Positions 19,210-27,746 are shown, counted from the stretch's first letter. The stretch: 64,000 nucleotides of DNA from Bacteroidales bacterium (GCA_017430365.1 JAFRNC010000004.1:186001-250000), one strand, 5' to 3'. Made by a program: numbers and translations. Notes: generated by a model not told the origin, from the sequence alone.

Positions 19210-20058
19210 TTATTTGATGCCCCAGTCGGAGAGGCGTATCTTCCCTTCCACTTTTTCCTCTATGGTGTCGTCGAGTGCGGGGAAAAAGTCGATCCCGGTC
19301 AGGGCCTCGAGTTCATCGACGCTCATGCAGCAGTCGCGCAGGTAGTAACGCCCGTCGTCATTGTCCATCACGAAAGCTATGGCGCTGTACGAACCGTTTT
19401 TCTTGCGGATGAGCAGGGCCTTGTAGAAAGAGTCCGGTACGACTACGTCCCGGTCGCCGATTGTGCCGTAACGGTTGTCTCCCACTATCGGGCCGGTAAC
19501 CACCCATACGCTTCCGTAGCGGTTGGCCCAGTTGCGCACCCTCTTCTCCAGATACTGCCAGTCACCGGCATTCAGGACTTCGTCCTGCGGGCATATGTTG
19601 GTGAAATAGAAGGTCTCGGCCATCGTATTGCTGCTGAAGGCGGCGTCTGCCGCCGGCATCAGGTGGCCCTTGGTCCATCCCGAACCGGAATAATCCTCGC
19701 GCATGGCCTGGGTGCATCCCCTGAGGTCGGGGTCCATGCGGAATTCCATGCCGTCACGGGTCTGGCGGCCTTCCGTCTCTTCAGCGGTCAGTTCGTATGC
19801 CACCCAATCGGGTATCAGGGTCTCCGTATTATAGGAAGAGACGAACGCTCCGTGCCGGACTATCCTTCCGGCAGTACCCAGTGCGGGGATTTCCATCAAC
19901 TCCGCAAGGTCCGTGGGAGAAGACGCCGGAGACGGGATTTCCCTGGGATCAGGTTCCGGATCCTGTTCCGGGAGGTTGCTTCTTCCCTCCCAGATATAAT
20001 AGATGAAAACCGCCAGGAGCAGCAGGACGGGGGCTATCAGTTTCTTGAGTTTCTTCAT
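19210..20058 (-). CDS. Membrane-anchored or secreted DNA/RNA non-specific endonuclease (NUC1 family)
   Basis: A 282-residue protein with an N-terminal hydrophobic segment (about 8-22) followed by a Pro/Glu-rich linker, so it is exported and perhaps membrane-tethered. The nuclease domain covers about 65-275. The family DRGH motif appears as WTKGHLMPAAD, keeping the general-base His132 but not the Asp-Arg pair. FYFTNICPQ supplies the metal-binding Asn. It may recover nucleotides or degrade extracellular DNA. It is the first gene of the minus-strand group; a -7 box lies 25 bases upstream. Confidence 0.87.
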   Translation of the reverse strand: MKKLKKLIAPVLLLLAVFIYYIWEGRSNLPEQDPEPDPREIPSPASSPTDLAELMEIPALGTAGRIVRHGAFVSSYNTETLIPDWVAYELTAEETEGRQTRDGMEFRMDPDLRGCTQAMREDYSGSGWTKGHLMPAADAAFSSNTMAETFYFTNICPQDEVLNAGDWQYLEKRVRNWANRYGSVWVVTGPIVGDNRYGTIGDRDVVVPDSFYKALLIRKKNGSYSAIAFVMDNDDGRYYLRDCCMSVDELEALTGIDFFPALDDTIEEKVEGKIRLSDWGIK

Positions 20059-20082
20059 CGGAAAGGTGGATTCAATTAGTTA

Positions 20083-20090
20083 CAAATTTA
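20083..20090 (-). promoter_or_regulatory. Bacteroidetes -7 promoter box for the endonuclease operon
   Basis: The minus strand reads TAAATTTG, a full match to TAnnTTTG, 25 bases before the endonuclease ATG. It lies 15 bases from the -7 box of the divergent LD-carboxypeptidase gene. Confidence 0.55.
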
Positions 20091-20104
20091 CCATATTTTT
20101 TGAT

Positions 20105-20112
20105 TAACTTTG
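20105..20112 (+). promoter_or_regulatory. -7 promoter box for the LD-carboxypeptidase operon, inside a dyad
   Basis: The plus strand reads TAACTTTG, 20 bases before the ATG at 20133. The box is part of a perfect 17-base dyad at 20104-20120 (TTAACTTT, central G, AAAGTTAA) that could be a repressor site. A -33 TTTG is not seen. Confidence 0.55.
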
Positions 20113-20132
20113 AAAGTTAAACCGTATTTGTC

Positions 20133-21044
20133 ATGAAACAATATATTCGTCCGGAGTTCCTGAAGAAGGGCGACACTGTCGCCGTAGTTGCAATGGCCTC
20201 CTCGCTCAGCGAGCAGAGCCGCAAGACCATGCATTGGAAAGAGATGCTTGAATCGTGGGGATTGAAAGTCAAGACCGGAAAACATCTATATGACAGCGCC
20301 CCGGGCGAATTCGCCGGAAGCGACGCCGACCGTGCGGCCGATATCACCGAAATGCTGCTGGACCCCGAGGTCAAGGCTTTGATATCATTCCGCGGAGGTT
20401 ACGGTTCGATGCGCACCCTGCGCGCACTCGACCTCAACCTCTTCACGGAACATCCCAAATGGCTCGTGGGATTCAGCGACATCACCGTATTCCACGCCAT
20501 GCTCCAGAGCCGGGACATCGAATCGATCCACGGGGCGATGCCCAGCACCCTCGGCCCCGACTCCGCCGTCAGCGAGGAATCCCTGCGCAAGGCCTTGTTC
20601 GGGGAAGTCAGTTCCTACCGGACCGCTCCCCATCCCTACAGCATCACGGGCAAGGCGCGCGGAAGGCTGGTGGGAGGAAATCTCAGCCTTATCGTCTCCT
20701 GCCTGAGGACTCCCTGGGAAAATCATCTCGACAGGAGCAGCATCCTGCTTATAGAGGACGTGGACGAAAGGATGTACAACCTCGACCGCATGCTGCTGAC
20801 ACTGCAGCAGGGCGGATTCTTCGAAAGGGCGAAGGGAATCATCGTGGGACAGTTCACCGACACCAGCGGCGAGGATGAATGGCAGCGCAAGGCAATCGAC
20901 CTGGTCCGCGAATATATGCCTGCCGACAAACCCGTGCTGTTCGGACTCGACTGCGGCCACGAACATCCCAACTACAGCCTCTACCTCGGCCGTGAAGTCA
21001 CTCTCGACGTCACCCGCGACGGAGGACTGCTGAAATTCATGTAA
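20133..21044 (+). CDS. ldcA: LD-carboxypeptidase (peptidase S66, LdcA-type)
   Basis: Removes the terminal D-Ala from murein tetrapeptides during cell-wall recycling. The 303-residue cytosolic protein has no signal peptide. The catalytic triad is visible: Ser115 in GFSDITVFHAM, Glu208 in LLIEDVDERMYNLDRML, and His276 in CGHEHPNY. RGGYGSMR and GRLVGGNLSL are family motifs. It is the first gene of a plus-strand group of four. Confidence 0.9.
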   Translation: MKQYIRPEFLKKGDTVAVVAMASSLSEQSRKTMHWKEMLESWGLKVKTGKHLYDSAPGEFAGSDADRAADITEMLLDPEVKALISFRGGYGSMRTLRALDLNLFTEHPKWLVGFSDITVFHAMLQSRDIESIHGAMPSTLGPDSAVSEESLRKALFGEVSSYRTAPHPYSITGKARGRLVGGNLSLIVSCLRTPWENHLDRSSILLIEDVDERMYNLDRMLLTLQQGGFFERAKGIIVGQFTDTSGEDEWQRKAIDLVREYMPADKPVLFGLDCGHEHPNYSLYLGREVTLDVTRDGGLLKFM

Positions 21045-21045
21045 T

Positions 21046-21063
21046 CCGGCGGCGCGCCGCCGG
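21046..21063. repeat. 18-bp perfect GC palindrome between ldcA and the HerA-like gene
   Basis: The bases form a self-complementary CCGGCGGCG-CGCCGCCGG immediately after the ldcA stop codon. No T-run follows on either strand, so it is not a standard terminator. It could be a pause hairpin or a protein site, or chance in GC-rich DNA. Confidence 0.5.
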
Positions 21064-21096
21064 TCCCTGCAACGATTATTATAAAAAAGACATATC

Positions 21097-22773
21097 ATGC
21101 TTAAGGACGGACAACTCTACATCGCACACTCCGACAACGGAAACATAAACCTCATAGGGAAAATGGCCAACCGGCACGGCCTGATCGCAGGCGCCACCGG
21201 TACCGGCAAGACCGTCACCCTGCAGGTCATCGCCGAGACCTTCTCCCAGGCCGGCGTCCCCTGTTTCATGGCCGACATGAAGGGCGACCTTTCAGGCATC
21301 AGCCAGCCCGGCCGTCTCAGCGGCTTCATAGAGAAACGCATGCCCGAATTCGGCATCGAGAACCCCCAGTTCGCCGGCTGCCCCACCCGCTTCTTCGACG
21401 TTTTCGGGGAACAGGGATTCCCCATGAGGGCCACCGTCTCCGCCATGGGGCCCCAGCTCCTTGCCCGCCTGATGGAGCTGACAGAAGTCCAGACCGGAGT
21501 CCTGAACGCCGTTTTCCGCATCGCGGACGACAACAACCTCCTGCTGATCGACCTCAAGGACCTCAAGCTCATGCTCGACTTCGTCGGCAAGAACGCCTCA
21601 AGATTCACAACCGAATACGGCAATATCGCTCCGGCCAGCATCGGCGCCATACAGCGCTCCGTTCTCCAGATCGAGAGCGAGGGCGGAGACAAGTTCTTCG
21701 GCGAGCCCGCTTTCAACGTGGAAGACCTCTTCGCGGTCGAGAACGGACGCGGCGTGATGAACGTCCTCGCGGCCGACAAGCTGATGCTCAATCCGAAACT
21801 CTATTCCACCTACCTGCTCTGGCTCATTACTGAACTGTATGCCAAGCTCCCCGAGGTCGGAGACCTCGACCTGCCGAAATTCGTATTCTTCTTCGACGAG
21901 GCGCACATGCTCTTCGACGGCACGTCCAAGGCCCTGGTGGACAAGATCGAACAGGTCATCCGACTCATCCGTTCCAAGGGTGTCGGCATCTACTTCATCA
22001 CGCAGGTGCCCGCCGACGTCCCTGTCAACGTCCTTGCACAGCTGAGCAACAGGGTACAGCACGCACTCCGTGCCTATACCCCCCAGGACCAGAAGGCTGT
22101 CCGCGCCGCGGCGCAGACATTCCGTCCCAATCCCTCATTCAAGACCGACGAGGCCATCCTCGACCTGGCTACCGGCGAAGCGCTGGTGTCATTCCTCGAC
22201 GAAAAGGGTGCCCCTTCCGTAGTCGAGCGCGCCAAGATACTGTTCCCGCTGAGCCAGATCGGGGCCATCACCCCCGGACAGAGGTTCGATATCCAGGCGG
22301 CGGCACCTGCGAACCTGAAGGAGTACGAAAAGTCCTTCGACCGCGAAAGCGCTTACGAAGTACTGACCGAGGCATACCAGAAGGCCGAAGAGGAGAAAGA
22401 GAAGGAGATCAAGGCCGCCGAGAAGGAGAAGGAGAGGCAGGCGAAGGAGAAAGAGAAACAGTCCAAAAAGAGCAGTTCCAAGAAAGGCGGCATAGGCAGG
22501 ACCATCCTGGGAACCATGATCGCTGCCGCCGCAACCAGTTTCGCACGCAGTGCGGGAACCAATATAGCCAAGAAGATCGGAGGGGGAACAACCAGGAAGA
22601 GTACCTCCACGACGAAGAAGAGCAGCTCCTCGACGAAGAAAGGCACTTCCACCACGAAGAAGAGCAGTTCAGGTTCGATCCTGGGCGATTCCGTAAAGAA
22701 AGCCACCAAATCGGCCGTCAACACCACAGCCCGCAAGGTGACCACAGAAATCCTCAAGGGCCTCTTCAAATAA
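21097..22773 (+). CDS. HerA/YjgR-type ATPase (DUF853)
   Basis: A 558-residue P-loop ATPase of the HerA/FtsK superfamily, YjgR branch, of unknown cellular role. Walker A is GATGTGKT (32-39), Walker B is FVFFFDEAHMLF, and an Arg-finger region follows LSNRVQHALRAYTP. From about 425 there is an acidic/basic coiled stretch rich in Glu-Lys, then a low-complexity Ser/Thr/Lys tail (about 490-530). The tail is basic and could touch nucleic acid or the membrane. The stop overlaps the next start (TAATG). Confidence 0.9.
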   Translation: MLKDGQLYIAHSDNGNINLIGKMANRHGLIAGATGTGKTVTLQVIAETFSQAGVPCFMADMKGDLSGISQPGRLSGFIEKRMPEFGIENPQFAGCPTRFFDVFGEQGFPMRATVSAMGPQLLARLMELTEVQTGVLNAVFRIADDNNLLLIDLKDLKLMLDFVGKNASRFTTEYGNIAPASIGAIQRSVLQIESEGGDKFFGEPAFNVEDLFAVENGRGVMNVLAADKLMLNPKLYSTYLLWLITELYAKLPEVGDLDLPKFVFFFDEAHMLFDGTSKALVDKIEQVIRLIRSKGVGIYFITQVPADVPVNVLAQLSNRVQHALRAYTPQDQKAVRAAAQTFRPNPSFKTDEAILDLATGEALVSFLDEKGAPSVVERAKILFPLSQIGAITPGQRFDIQAAAPANLKEYEKSFDRESAYEVLTEAYQKAEEEKEKEIKAAEKEKERQAKEKEKQSKKSSSKKGGIGRTILGTMIAAAATSFARSAGTNIAKKIGGGTTRKSTSTTKKSSSSTKKGTSTTKKSSSGSILGDSVKKATKSAVNTTARKVTTEILKGLFK

Positions 22774-23855
22774 TGGTCCGGGAGCGCAGAACCATGAAGG
22801 GGATGGGCGCGGGACTGGCTGTCCTGCTGCTCATCCCCGTCATTTACTGCCGTCACAATGCAGCAGCAGCCGATTTTTACGCCACACGTATCTATCCGGG
22901 CATATCCGCCGCCCTTTCATTCATCGCTTCCCCGTTTGGCTTTTCCCTTACGGAACTGGTGGTCGTCGCGGCGATTGCTGTTTTCATCTGGCTGATAATA
23001 AAGGCTTTTGCCAGACACGAGAAATGGTGGAAATGGCTTCTGTCGGAAGTTTTGCTTCTGGTCTGGGTATACATATGGTTCTATGGGGCCTGGGGCATCA
23101 ATTACTCCCGCAGCAGCCTCTACTCACGAGCCGGAGCCGCGCCCATGCCCTATGAGGAGGCGGAGTTCCACGAATTCCTCCAGGAGTTTGCGGAGCAGCT
23201 TAACGGGAACTGGTGCCCGCCGGAAGCCTTTGCGGAAATAGGCCGCGAGGCTGTCGAACCGCCAGTGAAAGCATGGTATTCGGCGCTGCCGCCCGAGTCC
23301 GGGCTCTGCAAACCCCGTGAGTGGCAGCACCCCAAAAAGCCCGTATTCAACAGGATGTATTCGGGAGTGGGAGTCCTGGGCTTCCTGGGGCCCGCCTTCG
23401 ACGAGATGCATATCAACACCGATATCACTCCGCTCGAGTATCCTTTCGTCTTCGCACATGAGTATGCCCATGTCCTCGGAGTAAGCAGCGAGGCCGAGGC
23501 CAATTTCTGGGCATTCGAACTGTCGCGCGCATCCGATAACAAGGCGGTCCGCTACAGCGCATGGTATTCGCTCCTTTCATTCACATGGCGCAATATCCAG
23601 TCGCTCCTCGACGAAGAGGATTTCAAGGCCTGGGTGGGAAGCCTGAGGCCGGAGATCATAGACGACCTCGAGCGCACCCAGGAACACTGGCAAGGGATGC
23701 GCTGGACTGCGATAGCTAAGATGCAGAAGAGGATCTACGACCTTTTCCTCAGGAGCAACAACATAGCCGAAGGGACCAGGAATTACGGCCAGGTGCTGCG
23801 CTTGGTCCTCACTTTCTCAGACCTGCATTCTCACGAAGATGGCGAAGAAGGATAG
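22773..23855 (+). CDS. DUF3810 family membrane protein with a zinc-peptidase-like HExxH motif
   Basis: A 360-residue protein with three hydrophobic helices in the first 115 residues and a soluble domain after that. The domain carries FAHEYAHVLG (HExxH) followed by SSEAEANFWAF, whose Glu is placed like the third ligand of gluzincin-type metallopeptidases. DUF3810 proteins have no known substrate. ATG at 22773 overlaps the HerA-like stop; an alternative ATG is 21 bases downstream. Its end overlaps ybaK by 17 bases. Confidence 0.85.
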   Translation: MVRERRTMKGMGAGLAVLLLIPVIYCRHNAAAADFYATRIYPGISAALSFIASPFGFSLTELVVVAAIAVFIWLIIKAFARHEKWWKWLLSEVLLLVWVYIWFYGAWGINYSRSSLYSRAGAAPMPYEEAEFHEFLQEFAEQLNGNWCPPEAFAEIGREAVEPPVKAWYSALPPESGLCKPREWQHPKKPVFNRMYSGVGVLGFLGPAFDEMHINTDITPLEYPFVFAHEYAHVLGVSSEAEANFWAFELSRASDNKAVRYSAWYSLLSFTWRNIQSLLDEEDFKAWVGSLRPEIIDDLERTQEHWQGMRWTAIAKMQKRIYDLFLRSNNIAEGTRNYGQVLRLVLTFSDLHSHEDGEEG

Positions 23856-24324
23856 CGGACCGGCAAAGACCAACGCCGCCAGGCTTCTCGACGCGGCCGG
23901 GATCCGGTATGAACTGGTCCCTTACGAAGTCGACGATAACAATCTCGCCGCGGACCATGTGGCCGAACAGCTCGGCGAAGATATCGAGCAGGTATTCAAG
24001 ACACTGGTGCTTCGCGGCGATCGCAACGGTTTCTTCGTGTGCGTGATCCCGGGCAATTTCGAAGTCGATCTGAAAGTGGCGGCGCAGATATCCGGCAACA
24101 AGAATTGCGAGATGCTCCACGTCAGGGAACTGCTTCCCACCACCGGATACATCCGTGGCGGATGTTCCCCGATCGGAATGAAGAAGCCCTTCCCCACCTT
24201 CATCCACGAAAGCGCCCTGCTTTACGACTATATTTATGTAAGCGCCGGAATCCGCGGCCTGCAGCTGAAGATCGCTCCGCAGGATCTGATCGCTTTTGTC
24301 GGGGCCGGGATATATCCACTCTGA
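23839..24324 (+). CDS. ybaK: Cys-tRNA(Pro)/Cys-tRNA(Cys) deacylase YbaK
   Basis: A trans-editing enzyme that clears Cys mischarged on tRNA-Pro. The 161-residue protein matches the YbaK/EbsC family: AARLLDAAGIRYELVPYEVD near the N-terminus, the catalytic-lysine segment EQVFKTLVLRGD, then GYIRGGCSPIGMKKPFPTFI and the SAGIRGLQLKIAPQDL end. No domain is missing. It is the last gene of the ldcA group; only a T-rich stretch without a GC stem follows. Confidence 0.93.
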   Translation: MAKKDSGPAKTNAARLLDAAGIRYELVPYEVDDNNLAADHVAEQLGEDIEQVFKTLVLRGDRNGFFVCVIPGNFEVDLKVAAQISGNKNCEMLHVRELLPTTGYIRGGCSPIGMKKPFPTFIHESALLYDYIYVSAGIRGLQLKIAPQDLIAFVGAGIYPL

Positions 24325-24393
24325 TTTTTTTGAATTTTACTGTAGTTTTCAGGACGGTACTGCGTCTAATGGGCAGAAACAAGTTGAGAGACT

Positions 24394-24864
24394 ATGACCG
24401 AACGTGAATTCGAGAAGATGATCAGGGAACACAAAGGGACGATTTACACCGTCTGCTATATGTTCTCTACCGACCGCGACGAAGTGGCCGACCTTTTCCA
24501 GGAAATCCTTATCCACCTCTGGCAAGGTTCCGGAGCCTTCCGGGGTGACAGCGCGCTGAATACCTGGATATGGAAAGTAAGTCTGAACACCTGCATCTCC
24601 TTCGACAGGAAGAAGAAGCACGGACTCAGGACCGAGTCACTGTCGCTTGACATCGACCTCTTCGACGACCGGGATGAGGAGACCCGGCAGATCGGACTCC
24701 TTCGGGAGAGGATCGGCAAGCTGGGGCCTTTCGACCGGGCCATCGTCCTCCTCTGGCTGGAAAACCTCTCCTATGATGAAATCGGCCAGATTGTCGGAAT
24801 CACGGCAAAGAATATCTCCGTAAGGCTTGTGCGAATCAAGGAACAACTTAAAAAGATGCAGTGA
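24394..24864 (+). CDS. ECF-type RNA polymerase sigma factor
   Basis: A 156-residue sigma factor with region 2 (about 1-75; DLFQEILIHLWQG, TWIWKVSLNTCISFDRKK) and region 4 (about 105-155; LSYDEIGQIVGITAKNISVRL helix-turn-helix). It has the size of a Bacteroidetes ECF factor. No typical FecR/RseA-like anti-sigma is adjacent; instead a small membrane protein follows by 2 bases and may play that role. No match to its own target promoter could be set. Confidence 0.9.
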   Translation: MTEREFEKMIREHKGTIYTVCYMFSTDRDEVADLFQEILIHLWQGSGAFRGDSALNTWIWKVSLNTCISFDRKKKHGLRTESLSLDIDLFDDRDEETRQIGLLRERIGKLGPFDRAIVLLWLENLSYDEIGQIVGITAKNISVRLVRIKEQLKKMQ

Positions 24865-24866
24865 TC

Positions 24867-25448
24867 ATGGAAAACAACGATAATACCTTCCGCGAAATGC
24901 AGGAGCAGATGCAGCAGCTCCGCGAAAAGCTTGACAACCAGAAGATCGTCAACGAGCGCATACTCAAGAAATCTTGCAGCCAGACCGCCAGCCGGCTCAG
25001 GTTCAAGGCCAACCTGCCCATCCTGTTCGGAGCGGCCGCCATGCTGACAGCCCCTTCCCTCCTCAATCTGGGGATCTCGATGGCATTCGTGGTCTTCACA
25101 TGGGTCCTGATGCTTGTCTGCATCGTGGCGACCATTCTCACCAACAAGCACATCCCTCAGATGGACCGGAACCTGGTGACGGCGACCGAGGAACTCACCC
25201 GCTTCAAGAAGATCCATGCAGAATGGATCAAATTCGCAATACCGATGGTCATCGTCTGGATCGGCTTCCTCTGCTGGGATTTGTTCCGTAACGGGGAAAT
25301 GGATCCGATCCTCAGATACAGTTTCCTGGCCGGTGTCGGCACGGGCATCATCCTTGGCGGTATCCTCGGATTCAAGATCCGCCGCGACCAGCTGAACGCC
25401 GCCGACGAGCTCCTCGACCAGATCGAGGAGCTCCGCCGGGACGGGTAA
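24867..25448 (+). CDS. Four-helix membrane protein downstream of the ECF sigma factor
   Basis: A 193-residue protein not recognised by family. It has an N-terminal heptad-rich stretch (about 5-35, MQEQMQQLREKL) likely to be coiled coil and cytosolic. Four hydrophobic segments follow, near 50-66, 69-90, 122-140 and 152-170, and the C-terminus is acidic. Position and topology suggest a partner or inhibitor of the sigma factor; this is inference. ATG at 24867 is chosen; a GTG two codons earlier overlaps the sigma stop. Confidence 0.75.
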   Translation: MENNDNTFREMQEQMQQLREKLDNQKIVNERILKKSCSQTASRLRFKANLPILFGAAAMLTAPSLLNLGISMAFVVFTWVLMLVCIVATILTNKHIPQMDRNLVTATEELTRFKKIHAEWIKFAIPMVIVWIGFLCWDLFRNGEMDPILRYSFLAGVGTGIILGGILGFKIRRDQLNAADELLDQIEELRRDG

Positions 25449-25461
25449 TGCGGAACGCATT
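25447..25461 (+). terminator. Weak hairpin after the sigma/membrane-protein pair
   Basis: AATGCG and CGCATT can pair around a GAA loop, followed by TCAATTTTTGCTTTTTTG. The stem is only six pairs, so termination would be partial. It overlaps the promoter region of the DUF1538 gene. Confidence 0.4.
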
Positions 25462-25467
25462 TCAATT

Positions 25468-25499
25468 TTTGCTTTTTTGAAGGGATTTTCATATATTTG
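25468..25499 (+). promoter_or_regulatory. Complete Bacteroidetes promoter for the DUF1538-PII operon
   Basis: TTTG (25468-25471), 20 bases, then TATATTTG (25492-25499) match the Bacteroidetes -33/-7 consensus TTTG-N19..21-TAnnTTTG. Transcription would start about 10 bases before the ATG at 25512, leaving a very short leader. Confidence 0.65.
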
Positions 25500-25511
25500 T
25501 TGATTACGACT

Positions 25512-27038
25512 ATGTGGAAATCCTTTTTTTCTAAACTGAAAGAATCGCTGACCTCCGTCCTGCCGGTCGGCCTGATAGTTTTCGTCCTGGCAATGACGCC
25601 GTTGGTGGAACTCACCCGCCAGGAGATTATAGTATTCGGGATATCCGCCCTGCTGCTGATAGCCGGCATCGGCCTGTTCAACCTCGGCGCAGACCTGGCG
25701 ATGACCCCCATGGGCCATTTCATCGGGGAAGGCCTGACCAAGAACAAGAAAGGAAGCGTCCTGCTGCTCGTCAGTTTCCTGATGGGCCTCCTCATCACCG
25801 TCGCCGAACCCGACCTTTCCGTCCTCGCCGAGCAGGTAAGTTCGATAATGAACGGATCCCTCCTTCTTGTGACCGTAGGCGTAGGTGTAGGCATCTTCCT
25901 GCTGCTGGCCGTGTTGAAGATCATCAAACGCACCGACCTCACCCGCCTGCTGCTGTTCTTCTATCTGGCGATGTTCTCATTTGCCGCGCTGCTCTTCAGC
26001 TCCGGCAAGGGTGACCTTCTGCCCATGTCTTTCGACTCCGGCGGTGTGACCACCGGCCCGATTACCGTCCCCTTCATAATGGCTCTTGGCGTGGGCATCG
26101 CACTTACCGTCGGCGGACGCCACGCCAATGAAAACAGCTTCGGACTGATCGCGCTGTGCTCGGTAGGCCCGATCATCGCCGTAATGGCGCTCTCCCTCTT
26201 CTCGAAAGGCACGCTCGAGTACAATATACCGAACTATTCCATGGAAGCGGTACTGGAAGAGGGCGTGTGGACGAAACTATGGGAGACGATGCTGGAAGTG
26301 GGCAAGTCGCTCCTTCTGATCGTCGTCTTCTTCGTAGTGCTGCAGCTGACCATACTGAAGCTTCCCAAGGCGCAGCTCATATCCATAACCATCGGAATCC
26401 TGTTCACATTCCTTGGCCTGGTCATTTTCCTGGCTGCAGTGGCCGTAGGTTTCATGCCGGTCGGTTACAAGATCGGAACCCAGCTGGCCACTTACGACGA
26501 GACCATACTGACCGTCATCTGTTTCGTTATCGGATGCGTCGTGGTCCTCGCCGAGCCTGCAGTCCATGTCCTCAACCAGCAGGTGGAAGAGATAACCAAC
26601 GGCGAGGTGACGCGGCGTCAGATGATGATCGCACTCTCTACAGGCGTGGGCATCTCCATCGGTCTGTCAATCATCCGCATCATTTTCGGATTCTCGCTGC
26701 TGTATTACTTGATTCCCGGCTACCTCATCTCGCTGGGACTGTCTTTCTTCGTGCCGAAACTGTATACGGCAATCGCTTTCGACTCCGGCGGCGTGGCCAG
26801 CGGTCCGCTGACATCGAGTTTCATTCTGCCAATGGCCATTGGGGCCTGCGTGGCACTCCATTCCCAGGCAGAGGTCCTGTCGATGGCATTCGGAATCGTG
26901 GCCATGGTGGCCATGACCCCTCTTATCACCATCCAGTCCCTGGGCTTCCGTTCCGTTATGAGCCGGCGTGCCCGCAGCAATGCGGCAATGAAGAAGATCC
27001 TGGCCGCCGACGATGAACAAATCATATACTTCGACTAG
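25512..27038 (+). CDS. DUF1538 polytopic membrane protein, two-repeat form
   Basis: A 508-residue inner-membrane protein with about 12-14 hydrophobic helices arranged as two similar halves. Each half has an acidic motif (VAEPDLSVLAEQV; LAEPAVHVLNQQV) and a FDSGGV motif (MSFDSGGVTTGPITVPFI; IAFDSGGVASGPLTSSFI). From memory, a two-gene DUF1538 pair in Halomonas was reported as a Na+/H+ antiporter; here both halves lie in one chain. Two PII-like genes follow with 1-base spacing and a 4-base overlap, suggesting nucleotide- or metabolite-gated transport. The ATG at 25512 is used; a TTG lies five codons upstream. Confidence 0.85.
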   Translation: MWKSFFSKLKESLTSVLPVGLIVFVLAMTPLVELTRQEIIVFGISALLLIAGIGLFNLGADLAMTPMGHFIGEGLTKNKKGSVLLLVSFLMGLLITVAEPDLSVLAEQVSSIMNGSLLLVTVGVGVGIFLLLAVLKIIKRTDLTRLLLFFYLAMFSFAALLFSSGKGDLLPMSFDSGGVTTGPITVPFIMALGVGIALTVGGRHANENSFGLIALCSVGPIIAVMALSLFSKGTLEYNIPNYSMEAVLEEGVWTKLWETMLEVGKSLLLIVVFFVVLQLTILKLPKAQLISITIGILFTFLGLVIFLAAVAVGFMPVGYKIGTQLATYDETILTVICFVIGCVVVLAEPAVHVLNQQVEEITNGEVTRRQMMIALSTGVGISIGLSIIRIIFGFSLLYYLIPGYLISLGLSFFVPKLYTAIAFDSGGVASGPLTSSFILPMAIGACVALHSQAEVLSMAFGIVAMVAMTPLITIQSLGFRSVMSRRARSNAAMKKILAADDEQIIYFD

Positions 27039-27039
27039 A

Positions 27040-27423
27040 ATGACGGCTGAAAAGAACACTTATATCAAGAATGCCGCTCCGGAAAAGCTGGAGCTGGTGA
27101 TAGCGATCGTCAACACGCCGAAGGTAAGGTACTACACCAATCTTATCCAGTCGTGTATGTCGAACCTCCAGTTATCCCTCCCCGCCAGCGGTACCTCCGA
27201 AAAGGCCATTCTGAACTATCTCGGAATGAACCAGCCGAACCGCACGGCCATCTGCGGCGTAGTCCGGCAGGAGAAGGTCAAGGACCTGCTGGAAATCCTC
27301 GACGACAGTTTCACGAATCTCAAGGGCGGCGGAGGCATAGCTTTCACGATACCGCTATCCAGCCTTATCGGCACCCTGGTCTACGGTTTCTTAAGTAACG
27401 ACAAGCGCACAATTCAGGTATGA
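27040..27423 (+). CDS. PII-like regulatory protein, first copy
   Basis: A 127-residue soluble protein with the beta-alpha-beta pattern of PII/GlnB-like proteins. It opens with KLELVIAIVNTPKVRYYTNLIQ, has GMNQPNRTAICGVVRQEKVKDLL in the second half, and ends with a Gly-rich GGGGIAFTIPLSSLIG. The T-loop uridylylation Tyr of classical GlnB is not evident, so it is a divergent member. It starts 1 base after the DUF1538 stop and overlaps the next gene by ATGA, fitting control of that membrane protein. Confidence 0.78.
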   Translation: MTAEKNTYIKNAAPEKLELVIAIVNTPKVRYYTNLIQSCMSNLQLSLPASGTSEKAILNYLGMNQPNRTAICGVVRQEKVKDLLEILDDSFTNLKGGGGIAFTIPLSSLIGTLVYGFLSNDKRTIQV

Positions 27424-27746
27424 ACAGCAAAAAATACGAGATGATCGTCTGCATAGTCAATGCAGGCTTCGCCGTGGAGGCGATGGAAACGGCCCGGAAA
27501 GCCGGCGCCAAAGGTGGTACCATTATCCGTGCGCGCGGAACGGCAAATCCCGAGGCGGAAGAATTCTACAATATCCAGATCCAGCCCGACAAGGAGATGC
27601 TGTGGCTCATCGTGCCCAAGGATATCAAGGACGACGTGATGCACAAACTCTACCAGGAAAACGGGCTCGATTCCCCCAGCAAGGGAATCGCCTTCTCGCT
27701 CCCCTTAAGTCACGTGATAGGACTCCACGAGGACAAGGATTCCTAG
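27420..27746 (+). CDS. PII-like regulatory protein, second copy
   Basis: A 108-residue soluble protein closer to standard PII length. It has EMIVCIVNAGFAVEAMETARKAGAKGGTI followed by an IIRARG strand, MLWLIVPKDIKDDVMHKL, and a C-terminal GIAFSLPLSHVIG that mirrors the IAFTIPLSSLIG end of the first copy. The AKGGTIIRARG stretch is the PII phosphate-loop region. It could form hetero-oligomers with the first copy. It ends 136 bases before the strong bidirectional terminator. Confidence 0.8.
   Translation: MNSKKYEMIVCIVNAGFAVEAMETARKAGAKGGTIIRARGTANPEAEEFYNIQIQPDKEMLWLIVPKDIKDDVMHKLYQENGLDSPSKGIAFSLPLSHVIGLHEDKDS

Noticed and set aside
24325..24393. T-rich stretch after ybaK as a terminator
   Set aside because: There is a run of T but no GC-rich stem before it.
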